Source: Actinomycetota bacterium (GTDB taxonomy: Bacteria; Actinomycetota; Actinomycetes; UBA12327). Taken from it: 8,332 bases of DNA. The position numbers and the translations under genes are program-made. The notes under the pieces are model-generated. The model did no database searches and was not told where the DNA came from. It worked only from the letters and a program-made list of their open reading frames with translations. Of this stretch, positions 1-6,009 are shown one piece after another (position 1 is the stretch's first letter; the number at the start of each line of letters is the position of its first letter). The stretch spans positions 1 through 8,332 of the forward strand of contig DPWC01000082.1 in the NCBI GenBank assembly GCA_003529305.1, in the 5' to 3' direction.

Positions 1-1911
1 TCGAACGCCTATGCCACCCAGGAGATCCTGCTCGTGCTGTCGATGGGCGGGGCAGCACTGTTCGCCCGTTATGCACCGTGGGTCGCGCTTGGCGTTGTGA
101 TCATCTACTTCGTTGTCGTCGCGTCGTATCGCCAGAATGTTCACGCCTATCCCAGTGGAGGTGGCGACTACGAAGTCGTCACGACCAACTTGGGGGAGCG
201 GGCTGGCTTAGTTGTCGCCGGGGCGTTGTTGGTGGACTATGTGATGACCGTGGCCGTGTCTATCGCTTCGGCTGTACAGAACATCGCGTCCACCACGCCA
301 TCGGTCAACAGGCATCTGGTGTTGATGTCGGTGTTGCTCATCGTTGGCATCACCTTGATGAACCTTCGTGGGGTTCGCGAAAGTGGAACCGCATTCGCCA
401 TTCCCACCTACGCCTTCATCGTGGCGATTTTCGCGATGGTGATCTACGCGGCAATTCGACTCAGTGGCGGGGCTGAACTGCGCGCCGAGAGTGCGGACTG
501 GGTGGTCAGGCCAGAAGCGGCTTTCAGTGGGCTGGCCTTGGTCTTCTTGATGGCCCGCGCCTTTTCCTCCGGTACTACCGCGCTGACTGGTGTGGAAGCC
601 ATCAGCAACGGCGTGCCAGCTTTCAAGCCGCCGAAGTCTCGCAATGCTGCGACAACTTTGGCACTCCTCGGACTGATCTCGATGAGCATGTTCTCGGCGA
701 TCACCTGGTTGGCCTTGCGCACGGGGGTGAAAGTCACTGAGTTCGACAAAGACCTGGTGGGCCTGCCCCCTGGCCAGGCACAAAAGACCGTGATTGTGCA
801 GATCGCCGAAGCAGTATTCGGCGAATTTCGGCCCGGCGTTCTGGTGGTCTCGTTGGTGACGGCATTGATCTTGGTGCTGGCTGCCAACACGGCATTCAAT
901 GGCTTTCCGGTGCTGGGATCGATCTTGGCGCGGGACGGATACCTGCCTCGCCAATTGCATACCCGTGGTGATCGCTTGGCTTTCAGCAACGGCATCTTGC
1001 TGTTGGCCGGTGTCGCCATCGCGCTGATCTATGCCTTCGATGCCAGCGTCTCGAGATTGATCCAGCTGTACATCGTCGGAGTCTTCATCTCGTTCACGCT
1101 AAGTCAACTGGGCATGATTCGGCACTGGACCTCGCTGCTGCGTGCCGGCAATGCACCGGGCGAGCGAGCCGCCATGCTGCGCAGTCGGGTGATCAACGCC
1201 ATCGGCTTTGTTTTGTGTGGCGCGGTGTTGATCATCGTGCTGCTGACCAAGTTCACCCGTGGCGCCTGGCTGGTCTGTCTGGCCATCCCGCTGCTGTATC
1301 TGCTCATGCGGGGCATCCGTCGGCACTACGACCGAGTGGCCACAGAAATCGCACCCTTGCCCGGTGAGTCCGTAGCGCTGCCGCCGCGGGTATTTGCCGT
1401 GGTGCTGGTCTCGAAGTTGCATCGCCCGACGCTGCGCGCGATCGCCTATGCACGGGCAACGCGACCGTCGAGCCTTGAGGCCATCACTGTCTCGGTGGAT
1501 CCTGAAGAAACCCTCAAGCTGTCCACTGAGTGGGAAGAGCGAGCCATCCCTGTGCCGCTGAAGGTGCTGGATTCTCCGTACCGAGAGATCACTCGGCCGG
1601 TCGTGGACTACATCCGCGGCCTGCAACGACAGTCGCCACGCGATGTGGTCATTGTGTATGTGCCCGAATATGTGGTGGGACATTGGTGGGAGCAGATCCT
1701 GCATAACCAAAGCGCCCTGCGACTGAAGGCACGCTTGTTGTTCACGCCAGGAGTGATGATGGTCAGCGTGCCGTGGCAGTTGCTGTCCTCGCAGGTGCGC
1801 GCGGAGCGTCCAGAAACTGAGGCACCCGGAGCCGTCCGACGCGGACAGCCCGCGCCTGCCGTGGCCGAGCAGTTAGTCGCCCGCGAGATCTCCGAGACGA
1901 CCTACGAGTGA
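1..1911 (+). CDS. APC-superfamily permease with C-terminal soluble domain, KimA/KUP-like (probable K+ importer), 5' partial
   Basis: Membrane transporter whose reading frame is open from base 1, beginning S-N-A-Y-A-T-Q-E-I-L, so the true start lies upstream. The GTG at 34 is internal and would remove the first transmembrane helix. About 636 residues are visible. Family marks, numbered from the codon at 34, are YPSGGGDY (39-46), LLVDYVMTVAVS (65-76), LRGVRESGTAFAIPTY (111-126), TTALTGVEAISNG (181-193) and ANTAFNGFPVLGSILARDGY (284-303). Hydrophobic segments continue to about residue 425. A soluble tail of about 170 residues (452-625) resembles the USP-like domain of this subfamily and ends in a Pro/Glu/Ala-rich stretch. 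Automatic annotation usually says 'amino acid permease'. By recall, the TM1 and TM6 motifs fit Bacillus KimA (YdaO), a c-di-AMP-controlled potassium importer, and in actinobacteria this gene often lies beside TrkA-type genes. Family membership is firm; the K+ substrate is inference. It overlaps the next gene by 4 bases. Confidence 0.9.
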   Translation, partial: SNAYATQEILLVLSMGGAALFARYAPWVALGVVIIYFVVVASYRQNVHAYPSGGGDYEVVTTNLGERAGLVVAGALLVDYVMTVAVSIASAVQNIASTTPSVNRHLVLMSVLLIVGITLMNLRGVRESGTAFAIPTYAFIVAIFAMVIYAAIRLSGGAELRAESADWVVRPEAAFSGLALVFLMARAFSSGTTALTGVEAISNGVPAFKPPKSRNAATTLALLGLISMSMFSAITWLALRTGVKVTEFDKDLVGLPPGQAQKTVIVQIAEAVFGEFRPGVLVVSLVTALILVLAANTAFNGFPVLGSILARDGYLPRQLHTRGDRLAFSNGILLLAGVAIALIYAFDASVSRLIQLYIVGVFISFTLSQLGMIRHWTSLLRAGNAPGERAAMLRSRVINAIGFVLCGAVLIIVLLTKFTRGAWLVCLAIPLLYLLMRGIRRHYDRVATEIAPLPGESVALPPRVFAVVLVSKLHRPTLRAIAYARATRPSSLEAITVSVDPEETLKLSTEWEERAIPVPLKVLDSPYREITRPVVDYIRGLQRQSPRDVVIVYVPEYVVGHWWEQILHNQSALRLKARLLFTPGVMMVSVPWQLLSSQVRAERPETEAPGAVRRGQPAPAVAEQLVAREISETTYE

Positions 1912-3152
1912 TTGAGCCGCTACAGCCCACGGCGGAGTCTCTGGTCGGAGAACTTGTGCAAGTGGAAGTGGGCGCCGTCGCCCATGGGGGATTTTGCATT
2001 GCTCGGCACGACGGTCGCGCCGTCTTTGTCCGACACAGCCTGCCGGGCGAAGAAGTCATCGCGCGCATCACTGAGGGACATCAGAACTCCCGGTTTCTGC
2101 GCGCCGATGCCGTCGAGGTTGTGCGCGCATCGCCGGACCGGGTCGAAGCAGTGTGTGCCGCAGCGGGCCCCGGGGGGTGCGGAGGGTGCGACTGGCAACA
2201 CGCGTCTTTACCCGCGCAGCGCACTCTGAAGGCGGCGGTGATTCGCGAACAACTGCAGCGTCTCGCGGGGGTGGATTGGCCTGTCGTCGTTGAGGAGATC
2301 GCTGATCCGCCGCAGGGCCTGAATTGGCGAACCCGAGTGCGCTTCGCCGTTGATGAGCAGGGTCGCCTAGGACTGCGGCGTCACCGGTCACACGAGGTGA
2401 TAGCGCTCCAGGAGTGCCCGATTGCGCATCCTGACATTGCGCACAGCGGTGTTCTGACGATGCAGTGGCCTGATGCCGAATCGGTGGTTGCCGCAACCTC
2501 GTCAACAAGCGCCGGCGAGAGCTCGAATGTCAGTGTGATAGCGGAGTACCCCGGCGGCGAACAGCATCTGGTCATGGGCACGGGCGAGTGCACGCACCAT
2601 GCTTTGGGTCGGGTGTGGCACACCGCTGCCGACGGTTTCTGGCAGGTCCATCCGGGAGCCGCCGAGGCTCTGGCCGCAGCGGTGGTGGAGGCCGCCGATG
2701 TGCAGGTTGGCGATGTGGTGTGGGACCTCTACGCCGGTGCGGGGTTGTTTGCTGGCGCTCTGGCTGGGCTGGCCACCAGCGTGCTGGCCGTTGAGTCAGA
2801 TGCGGGCGCGTGTGCAGATGCGCGCGGCAATCTGACCGATCTTGGGAATGTTCGCGTCGAGCACGCTCGCGTGGATCGTTGGGTGCGCTCGGCCATCGCT
2901 GAGGAATCGACCGCTCAGCGGCCCGACATCGTTGTGGTGGACCCCCCTCGCAAGGGCGCAGGCAAGAGTGTCGTGCAGTCCTTGATGAAGGCTGGTCCTC
3001 GGAGAGTGATCTATGTCGCGTGCGACCCAGCCACGCTTGCTCGCGACATCGCCCTTTTCGCCGAAGGCGGATACGCACTGTCGCGATTGCGGGCTTTCGA
3101 CCTTTTTCCGATGACGCACCATGTCGAATGCGTGGCCGTTCTGGCTCGCTAG
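1908..3152 (+). CDS. TRAM-domain class I SAM-dependent RNA (uracil-5-)methyltransferase, TrmA/RlmD family, [4Fe-4S] type
   Basis: Methylates C5 of a uridine in tRNA or rRNA using S-adenosylmethionine, acting in the cytoplasm. The 414 residues hold every family landmark. An N-terminal TRAM RNA-binding domain spans about 11-72. Four probable [4Fe-4S] ligands follow: C83, C91, C94 (C-x7-C-x2-C) and C170 in 'LQECPI'. Then come FWQVHP (244-249), SAM motif I DLYAGAGLF (273-281), DPPRKG (345-350), catalytic C372 in YVACDPATLARD (369-380) and the proton-abstracting E407 in FPMTHHVEC (400-408). The GTG start at 1908 is chosen because it leads directly into the TRAM domain and overlaps the permease stop as GTGA; only a weak purine run (1894-1897) precedes it, so translational coupling is likely. 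The subfamily matches mycobacterial Rv2689c. The exact RNA target (U54 of tRNA or an rRNA uridine) cannot be read from the sequence, so no symbol is given. Residues 190-215 form a Ser/Ala-rich, probably loop-like segment. Confidence 0.94.
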   Translation: MIEPLQPTAESLVGELVQVEVGAVAHGGFCIARHDGRAVFVRHSLPGEEVIARITEGHQNSRFLRADAVEVVRASPDRVEAVCAAAGPGGCGGCDWQHASLPAQRTLKAAVIREQLQRLAGVDWPVVVEEIADPPQGLNWRTRVRFAVDEQGRLGLRRHRSHEVIALQECPIAHPDIAHSGVLTMQWPDAESVVAATSSTSAGESSNVSVIAEYPGGEQHLVMGTGECTHHALGRVWHTAADGFWQVHPGAAEALAAAVVEAADVQVGDVVWDLYAGAGLFAGALAGLATSVLAVESDAGACADARGNLTDLGNVRVEHARVDRWVRSAIAEESTAQRPDIVVVDPPRKGAGKSVVQSLMKAGPRRVIYVACDPATLARDIALFAEGGYALSRLRAFDLFPMTHHVECVAVLAR

Positions 3153-3155
3153 GAT
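3150..3155 (+). promoter_or_regulatory. Candidate -10 box (TAGGAT) for acnA
   Basis: TAGGAT fits the actinobacterial primary-sigma -10 pattern TANNNT and overlaps the methyltransferase stop codon. I find no good -35 hexamer 16-18 bases upstream. If used, the acnA leader would be about 85 bases and would include the 3215-3230 palindrome. Weak evidence; acnA could equally be read through from the upstream operon. Confidence 0.22.
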
Positions 3156-3214
3156 CACGGCGCTTGGTTGCCTCGGGGTTTATGGCGCCAGCGGAGCACC
3201 GATCACCACGACTA

Positions 3215-3230
3215 TCCGGCCGCGGCCGGA
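3215..3230. promoter_or_regulatory. 16-bp perfect palindrome in the acnA leader
   Basis: The sequence TCCGGCCGCGGCCGGA is identical to its reverse complement over all 16 bases. It ends two bases before the GGAAGG ribosome binding site. It could be a regulator's operator or an RNA hairpin. A competing fold is possible: TCCGG at 3215-3219 can pair either with CCGGA at 3226-3230 or with CCGGA at 3231-3235, and the second choice would cover part of the ribosome binding site. The structure is seen; the function is inferred. GC-rich DNA makes such palindromes less surprising. Confidence 0.4.
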
Positions 3231-3232
3231 CC

Positions 3233-3238
3233 GGAAGG
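3233..3238 (+). promoter_or_regulatory. Ribosome binding site deciding the acnA start
   Basis: GGAAGG lies 7 bases before the ATG at 3246. This favours that ATG over an in-frame TTG at 3168, which would add 26 residues with no likeness to aconitase N-termini and would translate through the palindrome. Confidence 0.75.
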
Positions 3239-3245
3239 CCGATCA

Positions 3246-5903
3246 ATGTCGCTGAACAGTTTTGGAGCTCGTACCGCCCTGACTGCTGGTGGTACCAGTG
3301 TTGACATCTTTGCGCTGTCAGCGGTGGACGGGTCGGCGCGCCTGCCATTTAGTTTGAAGGTGCTGCTCGAGAACCTGCTGCGGACGGAGGACGGCGCCAA
3401 TGTCACCGCCGATCAGATCCGCGCGCTCGCGGCCTGGAATCCCTCGGCCGAGCCTGACACCGAGATTCAGTTCACTCCAGCGCGCGTGGTCATGCAGGAC
3501 TTCACTGGCGTGCCATGTGTGGTGGATCTGGCGACTATGCGTGAGGCGGTGCGCGACCTAGGGGGCGATGTATCAAAGGTCAATCCGTTGGCCCCTGCTG
3601 AATTGGTGATTGATCACTCCGTGATCGCGGACAATTTTGGTACCGCGCAGGCCTACGACCTCAATGTGGCGTTGGAGTACGAGCGCAACAAGGAGCGGTA
3701 TCAGTTCCTGCGTTGGGGTCAGGGAGCCTTCGACGAATTCAAGGTGGTGCCCCCGGGTACGGGCATCGTTCACCAGGTCAACATTGAGTACCTCGCACGC
3801 GTCGTGATGGTCCGCAACGGCCAGGCGTACCCCGACACCGTGGTCGGCACTGACTCGCACACCACGATGGTCAACGGATTGGGTGTGTTGGGCTGGGGTG
3901 TAGGAGGCATCGAGGCTGAGGCGGCGATGCTCGGACAGCCAGTGTCGATGCTGATTCCACGGGTGGTCGGTTTCAAACTGCATGGCGAGCTGCCCGCTGG
4001 TGCCACCGCGACCGACTTGGTGCTCACCATCACCGAGATGCTGAGAGCCCATGGAGTGGTGGGCAAGTTTGTGGAGTTCTACGGCCAAGGCGTTGCGGCA
4101 GTGCCGTTGGCGAATCGCGCGACGATTGGCAACATGAGCCCGGAGTTTGGCTCAACCTGCGCCATCTTCCCGATTGATGAGGAGACCACTTCTTATCTGC
4201 GCCTGACTGGTCGACCTGATGAGCAAATCGAACTGGTTGAGGCCTACGCCAAGGCCCAAGGGTTGTGGCATGACCCGGCACGCGAGGCGGCGTATTCGGA
4301 GTATTTGGAATTGGACCTGTCGACCGTTGTTCCCTCCATTGCCGGTCCGAAGCGCCCGCAAGATCGCGTGGTGCTCAGTGCGGCCAAGCAGCGATTCGCT
4401 GAAGCGCTGCCGACCTACACCGATGCGCCGGCACGGGTCGGGCAGGTCAACGGATCGGCTGGTGACTATGACCTGCGCCATGGCGCCGTGGTCATTGCAT
4501 CGATCACCTCGTGCACGAACACCTCTAATCCGTCGGTGATGCTGGGTGCCGCTTTGTTGGCCAAGAAGGCGGTAGAGGCTGGACTCGAGGTCAAGCCGTG
4601 GGTCAAGACCACGCTGGCTCCTGGTTCCAAGGTGGTCACTGACTACTACGAGCGCAGTGGTCTGCAGTCCTACATGGACAAGTTGGGCTTCAATCTCGTC
4701 GGCTATGGCTGCGTCACCTGTATTGGCAATAGCGGACCGCTGCCCGAGGAAGTATCAGCTGCGGTGAACGCCCACGATCTCGCTGTGGTGTCCGTGCTCT
4801 CTGGTAATCGCAATTTCGAGGGTCGGATCAACCCCGATGTCAAGATGAACTATCTGGCCTCTCCACCGTTGGTTGTGGCCTATGCCCTGGCCGGAACGAT
4901 GGACTTTGATTTCGAGACCGAGGCACTGGGGCACCGTGAGGACGGAACGGCTATCTATTTGCGCGACATTTGGCCCACGCCGGCCGAGATCGAATCGACC
5001 ATCGCAGAGTCCATTGGCGCGGACCTGTATCGCAATCGCTATGCCGATGTATTCGCTGGCGATCAGCGGTGGCAAAACCTGCCCACTCCCGCAGGCGGCA
5101 TCTTCGCCTGGGATGCCGAATCCACCTATGTGCGCAAGCCGCCCTACTTCGAGAACATGCCCCGCACGCCTGTGCCGGTTGCCGATATCAGCGGGGCGCG
5201 AGTACTGGCACTGCTGGGCGATTCGGTGACGACCGATCACATCAGTCCGGCCGGTTCGATCAAGGCGGACTCGCCTGCGGGGCGCTACCTGGCGGAGCAT
5301 GGCGTACAGCGCAGCGACTTCAACTCCTACGGTTCTCGCCGCGGCAATCATGAAGTGATGATTCGAGGCACTTTCGCCAACATCCGATTGAAGAATCTGC
5401 TGCTTGATGGCGTGGAAGGTGGTTTCACTGTTGACTTCCTGGATCCGCAGAAGTCGCAGACGACGATCTTCGACGCCGCGGAGAACTACGCCCGCCATCA
5501 CATCCCGCTGGTGATTCTGGCCGGTAAGGAGTACGGGTCAGGGTCATCACGCGACTGGGCGGCCAAGGGAACCGCGCTGCTTGGGGTCAAGGCAGTCATT
5601 GCGCAGTCCTATGAGCGCATTCATCGGTCCAACCTGATCGGCATGGGTGTGCTGCCCTTGGAGTTCCCGGCAGGCCTGTCCGCGGAATCGCTGGGCCTGA
5701 CCGGTGAGGAGTCCTTCACGATCCGCGGGATTGAAGCCATCAACACGGGCCCGTCCCCGCGCACTGTCGATGTGGAGGCATTGAAAGAAAATGGCGATGT
5801 GACCGCCTTCTCGGCCACAGTGCGCATTGACACCCCCGGTGAGGCGGACTACTACCGGCATGGGGGCATCATGCAGTTTGTCTTGCGATCGTTGCTGGCC
5901 TGA
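3246..5903 (+). CDS. acnA: Aconitate hydratase A (aconitase), TCA cycle
   Basis: Interconverts citrate and isocitrate through cis-aconitate in the cytoplasm, using a [4Fe-4S] cluster with one iron free to bind substrate. The 885 residues are close to the 890-940 usual for the AcnA/IRP1-like group. The N-terminus MSLNSFGART with FSLKVLLENLLRTEDG (35-50) is typical. Other marks are QDFTGVP (84-90), IDHSV (122-126), GTDSHTTM (201-208), NRATIGNMSPEFGSTCAIFP (290-309) and the cluster ligands C423 (SCTNTSNP), C489 and C492 (GCVTCIGNSGPL). The C-terminal swivel domain carries GDSVTTDHISPAGSI (658-672), FNSYGSRRGNHEVM (692-705) and YGSGSSRDW (763-771), with the catalytic serine at 767 or 768 and R769. 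All key residues are present, so it should be active. It sits 93 bases after the methyltransferase, possibly with its own promoter, and 106 bases before dxs. Whether it also binds RNA when apo, as some family members do, cannot be judged. Confidence 0.98.
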   Translation: MSLNSFGARTALTAGGTSVDIFALSAVDGSARLPFSLKVLLENLLRTEDGANVTADQIRALAAWNPSAEPDTEIQFTPARVVMQDFTGVPCVVDLATMREAVRDLGGDVSKVNPLAPAELVIDHSVIADNFGTAQAYDLNVALEYERNKERYQFLRWGQGAFDEFKVVPPGTGIVHQVNIEYLARVVMVRNGQAYPDTVVGTDSHTTMVNGLGVLGWGVGGIEAEAAMLGQPVSMLIPRVVGFKLHGELPAGATATDLVLTITEMLRAHGVVGKFVEFYGQGVAAVPLANRATIGNMSPEFGSTCAIFPIDEETTSYLRLTGRPDEQIELVEAYAKAQGLWHDPAREAAYSEYLELDLSTVVPSIAGPKRPQDRVVLSAAKQRFAEALPTYTDAPARVGQVNGSAGDYDLRHGAVVIASITSCTNTSNPSVMLGAALLAKKAVEAGLEVKPWVKTTLAPGSKVVTDYYERSGLQSYMDKLGFNLVGYGCVTCIGNSGPLPEEVSAAVNAHDLAVVSVLSGNRNFEGRINPDVKMNYLASPPLVVAYALAGTMDFDFETEALGHREDGTAIYLRDIWPTPAEIESTIAESIGADLYRNRYADVFAGDQRWQNLPTPAGGIFAWDAESTYVRKPPYFENMPRTPVPVADISGARVLALLGDSVTTDHISPAGSIKADSPAGRYLAEHGVQRSDFNSYGSRRGNHEVMIRGTFANIRLKNLLLDGVEGGFTVDFLDPQKSQTTIFDAAENYARHHIPLVILAGKEYGSGSSRDWAAKGTALLGVKAVIAQSYERIHRSNLIGMGVLPLEFPAGLSAESLGLTGEESFTIRGIEAINTGPSPRTVDVEALKENGDVTAFSATVRIDTPGEADYYRHGGIMQFVLRSLLA

Positions 5904-5905
5904 GC

Positions 5906-5919
5906 GCCCAATCGTGGGC
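5906..5919 (+). terminator. Small hairpin just after acnA, possible weak terminator
   Basis: GCCCA and TGGGC form a 5-bp stem around the loop ATCG, two bases after the acnA stop. No T-run follows. Actinobacterial terminators often lack one, but the stem is short, so this is a weak candidate. Confidence 0.3.
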
Positions 5920-5938
5920 CTGAACGCTGCACGACGCT

Positions 5939-5944
5939 TAGACT
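5939..5944 (+). promoter_or_regulatory. Candidate -10 box (TAGACT) for dxs
   Basis: TAGACT, preceded by T, is a common actinobacterial primary-sigma -10 hexamer. It lies 65 bases before the dxs ATG, giving an expected start near 5950 and a leader of about 60 bases. The nearest -35-like sequence, CTGAAC at 5920-5925, is only 13 bases away, which is too close. The call therefore rests on the -10 alone. Confidence 0.4.
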
Positions 5945-5952
5945 GCTGAGGC

Positions 5953-5968
5953 GCCTCGGGACCGAGGC
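5953..5968 (+). other. Stem-loop 1 in the acnA-dxs gap
   Basis: GCCTCGG and CCGAGGC are perfect complements separated by GA. A real RNA would form a 6-bp stem with the loop GGAC. It lies just after the predicted dxs transcription start. It could be a terminator for acnA transcripts, an attenuator or stabilising structure in the dxs leader, or both. No T-run follows. Confidence 0.45.
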
Positions 5969-5972
5969 ACTC

Positions 5973-5986
5973 GCGGGTCAGCCCGC
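5973..5986 (+). other. Stem-loop 2 in the acnA-dxs gap
   Basis: GCGGG and CCCGC form a 5-bp GC-only stem around the loop TCAG, four bases after stem-loop 1. The two hairpins fill most of the predicted dxs leader and end 14 bases before its ribosome binding site. Function unknown. Confidence 0.4.
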
Positions 5987-5999
5987 ACACCACAGATGC

Positions 6000-6004
6000 G
6001 GGAG
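6000..6004 (+). promoter_or_regulatory. dxs ribosome binding site
   Basis: GGGAG lies 5 bases before the ATG at 6010. Flanking ATGC (5996-5999) and GCAT (6004-6007) could form a 4-bp stem that puts most of this site in a loop. An out-of-frame ATG at 6006 is too close to the site to be a likely start. Confidence 0.65.
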
Positions 6005-6009
6005 CATGC

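Noticed and set aside
34..36. GTG at 34 as the true start of the permease
   Set aside because: The frame is open to base 1 and the upstream codons encode conserved TM1 residues (SNAYATQEIL).
208..960. Long minus-strand open frame (250 aa) opposite the permease
   Set aside because: Its product is low-complexity, rich in Gln, His and Arg with no recognisable domain, and it lies opposite a clear transporter. It is a high-GC codon shadow.
3168..3245. TTG at 3168 as the aconitase start
   Set aside because: The added 26 residues do not resemble aconitase N-termini, while the ATG at 3246 has a good ribosome binding site and begins the conserved MSLNSF sequence.
2572..3348. Minus-strand open frame (258 aa) across the methyltransferase end and acnA start
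   Set aside because: Arg/Pro-rich product typical of antisense frames in GC-rich DNA. It runs through two genes and has no family motif.
4755..5501. Minus-strand open frame (248 aa) opposite aconitase
   Set aside because: Opposite conserved aconitase sequence, no recognisable motif and no sign of its own ribosome binding site.
5945..6009. TPP riboswitch before dxs, considered because DXS uses thiamine diphosphate
   Set aside because: The leader is too short and contains simple hairpins without the THI-box core sequences.
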